Shown piece after piece: positions 43,313 through 50,931 of a stretch of 61,279 bases of DNA. Every line of letters starts with the position of its first letter. Positions within the stretch are counted from its first letter, which is position 1. The position numbers and the translations under genes were made by a program. The notes under the pieces are model-generated. The model saw only the letters and a program-made list of their open reading frames with translations, made no database searches and was not told the DNA's origin. This DNA is from Acidobacteria bacterium bin61. GTDB lineage: Bacteria > Acidobacteriota > Vicinamibacteria > Marinacidobacterales > Marinacidobacteraceae. The DNA lies in assembly GCA_002238705.1 (NCBI GenBank), contig MPMW01000005.1:1-61279 (forward strand), written 5' to 3'.

Positions 43313-43752
43313 GGCAGCGGCACCCCGAGGGCGACCACGAACAGTAGGTGGACGAACCCGCCGAACGCCAGCGAAACGGCCATCAGGATCCACTGCGATC
43401 GCTCACCGGAAAGCCACATGAGGCCCAGGACCAGCGGAGGAAGCGCAGCGAGGTGCCCGATCAGCGGCAGCACCAGGAGGAAACCGGCGATCCACAGCGT
43501 CGCTCCCAGGAGCCGGAGCACTCCCCGGACGCTCTCCGGCGCACCTTGTGGCGCTCGCGTTCCCCGGAGCGCGAGGACGCCGGCGCAGGCGATCAGGAGA
43601 GCCGCAACGAGGCCGGGGAAGAAAGCCGGCCCCGGCACGCCCTCGATGAGCGGAGCCGGATAGCCACGAGCATCCAGCAGTACTCCCGCCCCGACCACGG
43701 CGAGCAGTCCGGCCTCCACCAGGGAGATCGAACGGCGGCGGCCGTCACTCAT
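43309..43752 (-). CDS. tctB: tripartite tricarboxylate transporter, small membrane subunit TctB
   Basis: The protein is 147 aa with four transmembrane helices (about 9-25, 40-60, 80-105 and 115-140). Sequence conservation in TctB is low, so the call rests on size, topology and position between TctC and TctA. Both boundaries overlap neighbouring genes, giving the order tctC-tctB-tctA in one transcript. Confidence 0.85.
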   Translation of the reverse strand: MSDGRRRSISLVEAGLLAVVGAGVLLDARGYPAPLIEGVPGPAFFPGLVAALLIACAGVLALRGTRAPQGAPESVRGVLRLLGATLWIAGFLLVLPLIGHLAALPPLVLGLMWLSGERSQWILMAVSLAFGGFVHLLFVVALGVPLP

Positions 43753-44719
43753 TCACGAGGAGTCCCAGCCGCCCCAGCAGCGCTCGGCTGGTTTCGACTT
43801 CTTCGGCGATCCAGTCCCCAAAGGCATCGGAGTCGTCCATGACCGCGTATTCCATCGCCGCCCGCGCCATGTACTCCTGAAACCCCGCGGCCCGGATGGT
43901 GGCGAGCAGGCGTTCCCGGAGATCGGCCCGGACCTCGGGCGCGAGTCCCGGCGGGCCGACCACGCCGCGCCAGTGGACCGGCGCGAGGTCGTAGCCCTCG
44001 CCCACATACACCGGCGTATCTCGAAGAGCGGTCAGCGGAAGAGCGACCGCCAGGACGCGCATGGTCCCGGCGCGCAGGTGCTCGCGCACGATGTTGTAGT
44101 TGGTGTGGACCGCGTCGGTGTGGCCGCCGAGCGCGGCGACGACGGCGTCACCGGAGCCCTCATAAGCGATCCAGCGGACGTCCGGATCCCCCGCGGCGGC
44201 CCGGAGACGCTGGAAGCCGAGGAAGTGGGCCGACGCCGCCCCGAAGCCGGACATCGACACCTCGCCCGGACGCTCGCGCGCCACGGCGAAGAGGTCCCCG
44301 AGTGTCTGGAACGGGCTGTCCTCCCGCACCGCGACGAGGAACGGATCAACCTGAATCCGGAGAATGGGCGTGAAGTCTGTGGGAGCGAAGGGAATCCGTC
44401 CAGTGGCCATGTTCACCGTACCACTCGCGGTAAACACCCCGAGCACGTGAGGATCCCCGGCACGGCCCCTCAGATACTGCATCCCCACAGCTCCGGCCCC
44501 GCCCTGTCGGGTCATGACCGAGACCCGCTGGCCCTCGAAATAATCCGGCGCCGCTTCGGCAAGGGCCCGGGCGAGGAGATCGCTCGGGCCACCCGGCGTG
44601 GCCCACGAGACGATCTCGATCGGGCGATTGGGAAATCGGGCTTCTTCCGGAGCCGCTCCGCACGCGATCAGCCCGAGGCCTGCCGGAACTGCGAACCAGT
44701 GGAGCCACGCACGCGCCAT
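43745..44719 (-). CDS. tctC: tripartite tricarboxylate transporter substrate-binding protein TctC (Bug family), lipoprotein
   Basis: The protein is 324 aa. The lipid-modified Cys20 (GLGLIAC) suggests an anchored binding protein. The Bug/TctC fold shows PNRPIEIVSWATPGGPSDLLARALAEAAP, then VMTRQGGAGAVGMQYLRG and MSGFGAASAHF. It captures a carboxylate in the periplasm for TctAB; the exact ligand is unknown. The ATG at 44719 is preferred to the frame starting at 44791 because it gives a proper signal peptide. Confidence 0.9.
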   Translation of the reverse strand: MARAWLHWFAVPAGLGLIACGAAPEEARFPNRPIEIVSWATPGGPSDLLARALAEAAPDYFEGQRVSVMTRQGGAGAVGMQYLRGRAGDPHVLGVFTASGTVNMATGRIPFAPTDFTPILRIQVDPFLVAVREDSPFQTLGDLFAVARERPGEVSMSGFGAASAHFLGFQRLRAAAGDPDVRWIAYEGSGDAVVAALGGHTDAVHTNYNIVREHLRAGTMRVLAVALPLTALRDTPVYVGEGYDLAPVHWRGVVGPPGLAPEVRADLRERLLATIRAAGFQEYMARAAMEYAVMDDSDAFGDWIAEEVETSRALLGRLGLLVNE

Positions 44720-44787
44720 AGTCGTCCTTCCTCGTAGTCGTCCTTCGGGTCCGGGCCGAAGCGGGGCAGCGGCGGAAAGTACCACCG

Positions 44788-45942
44788 TCACGGCCAGAGG
44801 TCACCGGCGGCCACGCGGTCTGCAAAGTGCCGTGCTGGCCAGATCTCGATTCCATCGGCTGAACGGAATTCTCGCGCACCGGTGTAGACGAGAATGCGGC
44901 GGACCACCCCGGGGAGCCGGTCCAGCGACCGGAGGCCCCGAAGGAGGCCGGTGTGGTACCGGTCGGTGCCCTTGACCTCGACCCCCAGCAGTTCGCGGTC
45001 CCGCGTCAGCAGGAAGTCCACCTCGGATTTGCGCTGATGGGATGCCCAGAAGCAGAGGGAGTCGTAGAGTTCCGCCTCCACGGCGTAGGCGCGCAGGGTG
45101 GTCAGCACCCAGCTCTCGAGAAGTGCGCCGCGCTCTTCGGCGGCCGGCTCCCCGAACTGGCGCTTGACGGCGCGGACGATGCCCGGATCCACCCAGTACA
45201 GCTTGGGTGCGCGGCGCTCGCGCACCCGGAGCCGGGAATCGTACGCCGGCAACCGGTGAACGAGCAGGGTGTCCTCCAGAATCCCGAGATATCCCTGCAC
45301 GGTCGTACGGGAGACACCCGCGTCCCGCGCGATCCCCGAGGTGTTGATCGCCTGACCGTTCATGAGGGCGGCCACCGGAAGAAACCGCGCGAACCCAGGG
45401 AGGTTCCGCGCAGCCGCTTCTGCTCGAATCTCTTCCTGGAGGTAGAGCAGCACCCAGGCCTCCAGCACCTCCCGTGGCCTCGGGCTGGTCCACACCAGCG
45501 GGAGGGACCCGTGACGGAGAACCCGTTCGAGCTCGAAGTCGTCACCCAGTTCGGTTGCGGTCAGGGGGAACATTGTCCGCAGCAGCGCCCGGCCGGCGAG
45601 CAGATTCACCCCGGCGGCCCGTAGCTTCCGCGCGCTCGAGCCCAGCAGCCCGAAGTTCAGCCGCCGCGACTCGATCAGTCGGTGGACTTCGTTCAGGAGA
45701 GTCGGAAGCCGCTGTACCTCGTCCACAACGACCCAGCTTCCGGGCGGGAGGTGCTGGATGGACTGGGCGAAGAGCGAAGGGTCGGCAAGCAAATCCTGAT
45801 ACAGCCGCTGGTCCAGAAGATCCATCCAGCTCGCCCCCGGAAACGCATCGCGCGCCCAGGTGCTCTTCCCGACTCCTCGCAGACCGAGCAGGAAGAAACT
45901 CTGCTCCGGCCGTCGAAGCAGTCTGGAGTATTTGGATAACAC
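44788..45942 (-). CDS. AAA ATPase with DUF4143 domain
   Basis: The protein is 384 aa. The ATPase part has Walker A GLRGVGKST (20-28) and Walker B SWVVVDEVQRLP. The C-terminal DUF4143 portion shows SGIARDAGVSRTTVQGYLGILEDTLLVHRLPAY and KSEVDFLLTRDRELLGVEVKG, a restriction-endonuclease-like core. These proteins are widespread, often strain-variable and of unknown function. An AT-rich region just upstream separates it from the divergent lipoprotein gene. It is not obviously linked to tctCBA, whose start is 69 bp downstream. Confidence 0.85.
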   Translation of the reverse strand: MLSKYSRLLRRPEQSFFLLGLRGVGKSTWARDAFPGASWMDLLDQRLYQDLLADPSLFAQSIQHLPPGSWVVVDEVQRLPTLLNEVHRLIESRRLNFGLLGSSARKLRAAGVNLLAGRALLRTMFPLTATELGDDFELERVLRHGSLPLVWTSPRPREVLEAWVLLYLQEEIRAEAAARNLPGFARFLPVAALMNGQAINTSGIARDAGVSRTTVQGYLGILEDTLLVHRLPAYDSRLRVRERRAPKLYWVDPGIVRAVKRQFGEPAAEERGALLESWVLTTLRAYAVEAELYDSLCFWASHQRKSEVDFLLTRDRELLGVEVKGTDRYHTGLLRGLRSLDRLPGVVRRILVYTGAREFRSADGIEIWPARHFADRVAAGDLWP

Positions 45943-46021
45943 GACATCAATAATACATGAAAAATGCCGACATACTTGTCATGAATATCACATCAAGGCG
46001 GCCCGTCGTAGAATCGGAGAC

Positions 46022-46951
46022 ATGACGAACCGCTTGTGGCGATTGGCGGTGTGTACTTCCTTGGCCCTTTTGAGCGCCGGGTTCGCAGGGTGTCAATCCG
46101 ACTTGGAAAAGGCCGAGGAAAGACTCCGTGACGCGCAAAGGGAAGTTCGCCAAGCGAAGCGGGCCCTGCAAGACGAGAACGAGGCCATCGCGCGGCGTGC
46201 CTTGCGTGGCGAACAGCGTCCTTGGTTAGAAAGAAACCTGGTACCGGATCTGACGGATTCGGAGGCGTTGCGAAGCCTCGCGGGATGGGTACAGGCCGCC
46301 GAGGCGGAAGAGCACCGAGCACTTCGGGCGGTCCTGGCGTTGCGCGAGCGGCCGACAACAGTCCCGACACCCACCGCCGGTATGGCTCCCAGATCCACAG
46401 AGACGGGACACAAGGACGTAGCTGACCCGACCGCCCTACCGAGTACCGCCGAAGTTGAAGCGTTGAGGGCCGCCGCCCCCAAGGAATTCGCTGTTTGGAC
46501 CACGATGAGAGCTTCCCCGAACTTGGTCCGTTGGCGGGCCGCGGTGCTGGTAGCTTGGCAACGCGTGAAGCAGGCCGCGCCAGAGGAATACGCTGTCTGG
46601 CGAGCGGCCCGCCAAGACGGTTATCCCGACGAATTTCGTGACGCCGAAGAAGAGTACTACGCGGACTTGGCAGCAGACAGCCGAGAAGAACGTCCAGAAG
46701 TCCGCGCGGCAATCGAGACTGTCAGAGCACGAGTTTCACCGCATGACTTCGGCGCTTGGCGCATTTCACGAGCTTCCGACCCGGCTGACGCGAAACCTAG
46801 TCGCTTGGAAGAGGCTGCGTGGCGCTATGCGGCAGCCGTGATGGACCTGGAGGAAGCCGCTCCAATGGAATGGGCTGCGTTTGACGCCGCCGAACGCGCG
46901 CGTGGACGCGATCCCATCAGCCTGCGCCCACTTCAGACCCCTGGCAAATGA
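46022..46951 (+). CDS. predicted lipoprotein of unknown function with N-terminal coiled coil
   Basis: The protein is 309 aa. The lipobox FAGC gives lipid Cys24. Residues 25-60 are a charged coiled coil (DLEKAEERLRDAQREVRQAKRALQDENEAIARRAL). The rest is Ala/Glu/Arg-rich helix with repeated EYAVWRAAR-like and EFAVWTTMR-like segments, which suggests an internal duplication. No family is recognised. GGAG precedes the ATG closely. It faces the four-gene motor-like operon tail-to-tail about 350 bp away, so a functional tie is possible but unsupported. Confidence 0.7.
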   Translation: MTNRLWRLAVCTSLALLSAGFAGCQSDLEKAEERLRDAQREVRQAKRALQDENEAIARRALRGEQRPWLERNLVPDLTDSEALRSLAGWVQAAEAEEHRALRAVLALRERPTTVPTPTAGMAPRSTETGHKDVADPTALPSTAEVEALRAAAPKEFAVWTTMRASPNLVRWRAAVLVAWQRVKQAAPEEYAVWRAARQDGYPDEFRDAEEEYYADLAADSREERPEVRAAIETVRARVSPHDFGAWRISRASDPADAKPSRLEEAAWRYAAAVMDLEEAAPMEWAAFDAAERARGRDPISLRPLQTPGK

Positions 46952-47303
46952 AGTGCACCCACGGTTCCGCGGCGGGAGGCGCGACAAGACCCTCGCAAGC
47001 TCTGCCGGGGTGTACGAGTCCCGAGGGAAGGCAGCTCCGTAGAAACGACGATTTGACGTCGCCGGGCCGCTCTCGAGGCGGCCCACTGATTCGCACGCGA
47101 CACCGTCATCAGCCTGGTCGTCCATGAACCCGTGCGCGGAATGACCGGGGCGCACCGGAGTGGTGCCGCAACGGCGCGTTTCTACGCCGGACACGCGTCG
47201 ATCCCGTCTGTCGTCCCACGCCTCTGCAGCCGGAGGAGGACGGGACGAACTCGGAGACCCGGATTCCGGACCGAGGAAGGCCCCCTGAGCGAGAATCACC
47301 GAC
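46952..47303. other. intergenic region, nothing recognised
   Basis: These 352 bp lie between the converging lipoprotein gene and the last gene of the motor-like operon. No coding pattern, tRNA or strong hairpin was found. The frames that stay open here are not supported by any protein pattern. Confidence 0.45.
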
Positions 47304-48821
47304 TCACTCTTCAAGGGGAGTCGGGTAGTCGGTCGGAGAGGGGCCAGACGACACCTCGAATCTATAGAAGACGGACTCGAGCGTCCGCATCCGGTCCTTG
47401 TAGAGCTGTTTTTCCCGCGGCAAAGTCTCATCCCAAACCCGAACAAACAGAACACAGCCGTTTGCGTCACTCCAACGGCGGATCGGCAGGGTCTGGTCAT
47501 GGAATTCAGTATCGCCCAGCCACCGTCCCGTGGAGACCCCGGAGAGGATCGCCGGCGGGGGCGGCGTGCTGCGGGCGGGCACGTACGCGGGGGCACGGGT
47601 CCGTTGGAGGAAGTAGCCATTGCCGGCCAGAGCCACATCGTAAAGATAGGCTGGACGACCGCGCGCGTTTTGTAAGCAGCTCGGGTTCTCAGTCCCGCCC
47701 GATCCGCCTTTGCTCTGCCGGATTGCGTCAAGTATCTCTTCCGGAGTGCGGCCGGACTTCGCGGCCACACTCGCCAGGTCCGAGAGCCTCCGCAAGGATT
47801 CAGGCGAGACGTCGAGCTCGGCGGAAACAAGGGCCTGCCGCAGCCGTTCAGCAGCAGCCTGTCGGCCGGGCTCATGTTCGAGTGCCTGCCGCACGTCGTC
47901 GGCGGAGAGGCCGGAGTTCGCGAGTTGCTTCGCGGTCTCCGCCAACTCGCGCATAGTGGCCGGATCCGGTTCGAGGCCTGCCTCCGAGAGCGCTCGGCGC
48001 AGATCCCGGACCGCCCGGTCGCGGCGGGTACCACCCACTCGGTCCTGAAGCTCCCGTGGCGAGAGGCCGGTGTTTGCGGACACCTCCGCCAAGTCCGCGA
48101 GTTCGCGCATCGCTTCGGGGCTCGGGGCAAGCCCGGCTGCTTCGAGGGCTCGTTCGAGTTCACGGACGGATTGGCTCTCATCGGCGCGATCCATGGCCTC
48201 CCGCATCTTGCCCGGCGTCACTCCGGCGTCGGCGGCGGCGGCCGCCGCGGCGGTTAACTCCCGCAGATTGCCGGGCGTAGGTTCGATGCCCGCATCGGCA
48301 AGGGTTTTGCCCAGAGTGTCGGAGGCTGCCGAAACGCTGGCGTCCTCCATAGCGCGCCGGAGTTCGGCCGCCGTCATGCCCGATTCCCTCACGATGTTGG
48401 TGACGGCGACCAAATCGCGCATCGAGCCGTCGGTGATCTCGACACCGGACTCGTGGAGCGCCTCCGCCAGCCTGCGTGCGGAGCTGCCCTCGTCGCGCCA
48501 CTGCTCGGCGAGCTTCAGAATCACCAGAATCGCGTCCGACCGCTCTTCGCGAAGGTCTTCCTCCACAACCCGTTCCAGTTCCCGCCAGCGCTCCCCATCG
48601 GTCGGCCCGTCCCCGGCCCCTGACGCGTCCGTCGGCTCGGTCCTGTAGGCAGCGAGCTGATCCTCGAGGTTCTCCTGCTTGCGCCGGGACTCCTCCCGCT
48701 CCCAGACGAAGAGCGCAGCAAACGCGAGCAGCAGCGCGAATACAAGCAACAGGACCGTTTCGGCCATAGTGAGGCCGAGGACCATCCCTCGTGGAAACGT
48801 CCGATTCCCGCCCAGACTCAT
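47304..48821 (-). CDS. ZorB/MotB-like single-pass membrane protein with tandem helical repeats and unknown C-terminal domain
   Basis: The protein is 505 aa. One N-terminal transmembrane helix (about 19-39, TMAETVLLLVFALLLAFAALFVW) has an acidic residue, Glu21, at its start, recalling the ion-binding Asp of MotB/ExbD/ZorB. A charged helix (40-110) is followed by about five tandem 50-residue repeats (115-371) with the pattern LRxALxxAGLxPxPxxMRELAxLA, then xxGLSxxxL. The C-terminus (378-492; LYDVALAGNGYFL, CVLFVRVWDET, LESVFYRFEV) is a mixed alpha/beta domain I do not recognise, and it is not an OmpA-type peptidoglycan-binding domain. The ATG at 48821 overlaps the stop of the MotA/ZorA-like gene (ATGA), so the two are coupled. 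Confidence 0.7.
   Translation of the reverse strand: MSLGGNRTFPRGMVLGLTMAETVLLLVFALLLAFAALFVWEREESRRKQENLEDQLAAYRTEPTDASGAGDGPTDGERWRELERVVEEDLREERSDAILVILKLAEQWRDEGSSARRLAEALHESGVEITDGSMRDLVAVTNIVRESGMTAAELRRAMEDASVSAASDTLGKTLADAGIEPTPGNLRELTAAAAAAADAGVTPGKMREAMDRADESQSVRELERALEAAGLAPSPEAMRELADLAEVSANTGLSPRELQDRVGGTRRDRAVRDLRRALSEAGLEPDPATMRELAETAKQLANSGLSADDVRQALEHEPGRQAAAERLRQALVSAELDVSPESLRRLSDLASVAAKSGRTPEEILDAIRQSKGGSGGTENPSCLQNARGRPAYLYDVALAGNGYFLQRTRAPAYVPARSTPPPPAILSGVSTGRWLGDTEFHDQTLPIRRWSDANGCVLFVRVWDETLPREKQLYKDRMRTLESVFYRFEVSSGPSPTDYPTPLEE
47709..48479 (-). repeat. five tandem repeats of about 50 codons inside the ZorB-like gene
   Basis: Residues 115-166, 167-218, 219-269, 270-321 and 322-371 share spacing of AG-L/I/V, a P or S/D position, M/L-R-E/D-L and a following G-L/V/M-S/T. 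The repeats are clear in protein but diverged in DNA, so they are old duplications rather than a recent expansion. Confidence 0.65.
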
Positions 48822-50080
48822 GACCGGAACCACCGCAACCAAGAACGCGGCGCACTCGCCGTCCGCATATCTCGGAGCACCACAGCAAGCTCCTGGCGGG
48901 TCGCTGCCAGTTGCTCGCTCACGCCACGAAGCGCTTCGACAGAATCGGAAACGCCCCGTCTGAATTCCGCGAGCTCCGTGAGCAGTTCTTTCCCTTCGGC
49001 GCCAAGGCTCGAGGCATGCCCGTCCAGTGTTCGAATCGTGCGGGCAGCGTCGCTCATGACCGCGGACGCATCAGCGAGATTCTGGGCCCCCGAGGCAATC
49101 CGGCCCATTGACTCGACGAGCCGATCCACGATGCTGCCGGCCTTCTCGACCGCCCCGCTCTGCGTGTCCCAGCCCTCGCGCAACCGATGAACACTGCCTT
49201 CGAGAACCTGGGCCGTGACTCGTAGCTCCTCAACGGTCGGCGCTACAACTCGGTCAGCAAACATCTTCCGTAGGTCGAGGTCTGCGATACCTGCCGCATG
49301 TCCTGCAAGCGCTTCGCTTACATTCCGAGCGCCCGCGGCAATCTCCTCGCGCCGCTCGCTCAGGTTGTCGGCGGCGGATGCCACACTGCTGCTCAATCGA
49401 GAGGCCGCCGTCTCGAACCTAGCTAGTGACGCGGCGCTCCGCGAGAGTTCCGCGGAGCGCTCGCCGAGCAATACGGTCGCGTCCGCGACCGTGCTCTCGA
49501 AGGCTGTCAGCGATGTCTCAGCCAAGGACACACGGTCCTTCGATTGCTCGATCTCGGCGATCGCCTCAGAGACCGCGCGCTCGACGTCGTTCTTCATACG
49601 TTTGCGAAACTCCCGGAACTCCGAGACCGTGTAATCGAGTTCCCCCCGGAGTCGGCGGCCCGCGGCGGCGAGGCCAGCACCGGTCGACCCTACGGCATCG
49701 GAGTCACCATCCTCGCCGCGGCCAAGCCAAACCCGAAACGCCATCCCCAATATGGTCGATGAGATCGCCACGCCGAACCCGCTGAGCACCCCACGGATGA
49801 CGTCGGGATCATCTCCGAGACTCCGCCCAACCTGAACCAACGATGCTGCCAGCGACGCGAGGGTGTACAGGAACCCCAGGTAGTACGTTTGGTCTCCGGC
49901 AGCGTCGAAGCAGGGTCTGCGCTCCTCTCCATCCCAGACGCGGTTCGCATAGATGCCCACCATCACGCAGGCGGCGATCGGAGCCGGCCAGATGCTGGCG
50001 AGCGTCAGCTTCAGCAGGACGATCAGGGCAGCTCCGACGAGGAAGAACGCGAAGAACTCCGCGCGATCGTCGCGTTCCAT
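48818..50080 (-). CDS. MotA/TolQ/ExbB (ZorA)-like membrane protein with long coiled-coil tail
   Basis: The protein is 420 aa. Four hydrophobic helices lie in the first 120 residues (about 9-30, 33-46, 66-84 and 97-119). YYLGFLYTLASLAASL and SGFGVAISSTILGMAFRVWLG occupy the places of the MotA/ExbB channel helices (the GLLGTxxG and TTxxGL segments). The remaining 300 residues are a long heptad-like tail rich in Ala, Ser, Glu and Arg, as in ZorA, where the tail projects into the cytoplasm. This is an architectural assignment; ion-pathway residues are not proven. It starts 4 bp after the vWA-like gene and overlaps the ZorB-like gene. Confidence 0.68.
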   Translation of the reverse strand: MERDDRAEFFAFFLVGAALIVLLKLTLASIWPAPIAACVMVGIYANRVWDGEERRPCFDAAGDQTYYLGFLYTLASLAASLVQVGRSLGDDPDVIRGVLSGFGVAISSTILGMAFRVWLGRGEDGDSDAVGSTGAGLAAAGRRLRGELDYTVSEFREFRKRMKNDVERAVSEAIAEIEQSKDRVSLAETSLTAFESTVADATVLLGERSAELSRSAASLARFETAASRLSSSVASAADNLSERREEIAAGARNVSEALAGHAAGIADLDLRKMFADRVVAPTVEELRVTAQVLEGSVHRLREGWDTQSGAVEKAGSIVDRLVESMGRIASGAQNLADASAVMSDAARTIRTLDGHASSLGAEGKELLTELAEFRRGVSDSVEALRGVSEQLAATRQELAVVLRDMRTASAPRSWLRWFRS

Positions 50081-50084
50081 GCGC

Positions 50085-50888
50085 TCAGCTTGCGTTCAGG
50101 CCGCTGATCCTCGTGATTCGGTCGAGCTGCCCGCCCTGGTCCTCGATCCATTTCGTCCAGAATTCGATCAACTCCATGGCGCCTCCGATGTCCTCGTGCT
50201 GGCGGCGCTGCACGAAGAGCACTTCCACGCGCACCTCCCGAAGGTCCGAGCTCACCGCCGCCGCGCTGCCGGTGCGCGCGAACGCAACGTAATCCGGCAC
50301 CCCGCGGTACACCGAGAGGTGCTCGGAGTGCTGCATCAGATCCGAAACGAGCACGAGGCGCTTTGGCACGGCCTCAAATCGCCCCCTTGACAGGAGGGTC
50401 ACCGAGATCGCCTGGATGTTCTCCATCAGCGGGGATGCATCAGCTTCCGAAGCATCGAGCGTCTCCCGAAACACCCGGTCGAGCGGCCCACGGAACTGTT
50501 CCGCGAGACGTCTTCGAATGAGGCGGGGGTTCTGAGTCAGTTGGCTCGCGGTCTCTGGGTCGCCCGGGTGGCAGCGTGTTAGGAGGGGATCGAAGGGGCT
50601 GACAGCGCTCCCTACCGAGGAGGAGCGGTAGGCAGCCACCATTTCGTCGGGTTCGGTGGCGCTGACGAGGTCCTCGAGCTTGCCGAGGACATCGGCCCGG
50701 CTCACCGGCTCGACGCGGTCGGTGGTATCCACGTAGATCGCGGTAACGCCGACGGGGCCAGCCACCGGACAATTGGTTCCCGGCTCCCGACTTACCGGCT
50801 CAGGCCGCAAGGCGACAAAGGCGACAATCCCCCCAACGACGACCAACCCACAGAGTGCGATTCCCACAATCTGCAGCTTCTCTTCCAT
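50085..50888 (-). CDS. membrane-anchored vWA-like protein of the motor-like operon
   Basis: The protein is 267 aa. One transmembrane helix (about 7-27) precedes a domain that opens with GPVGVTAIYVDTTDRVEPV. This is a strand ending in a DxxD loop where vWA proteins have the MIDAS DxSxS, so metal binding may be altered. RLVLVSDLMQHSEHLSVYRG and LREVRVEVLFVQRRQHEDIGG fit the later strands of a vWA/Rossmann fold. The fold is inferred by pattern only. The ATG at 50888 is preferred to the longer frame because it precedes the membrane anchor directly. Confidence 0.6.
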   Translation of the reverse strand: MEEKLQIVGIALCGLVVVGGIVAFVALRPEPVSREPGTNCPVAGPVGVTAIYVDTTDRVEPVSRADVLGKLEDLVSATEPDEMVAAYRSSSVGSAVSPFDPLLTRCHPGDPETASQLTQNPRLIRRRLAEQFRGPLDRVFRETLDASEADASPLMENIQAISVTLLSRGRFEAVPKRLVLVSDLMQHSEHLSVYRGVPDYVAFARTGSAAAVSSDLREVRVEVLFVQRRQHEDIGGAMELIEFWTKWIEDQGGQLDRITRISGLNAS

Positions 50889-50931
50889 GGGACGACCACG
50901 CGGCTGCGCGCCGTGTCGTCCGAACTTGCGG

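Noticed and set aside
46766-48181. A 471-codon minus-strand open frame overlapping the ZorB-like gene and the intergenic region.
   Set aside because: It is an out-of-frame shadow of the repeat-containing gene, rich in Arg/Pro/Ser, and crosses the 3' end of the lipoprotein gene.
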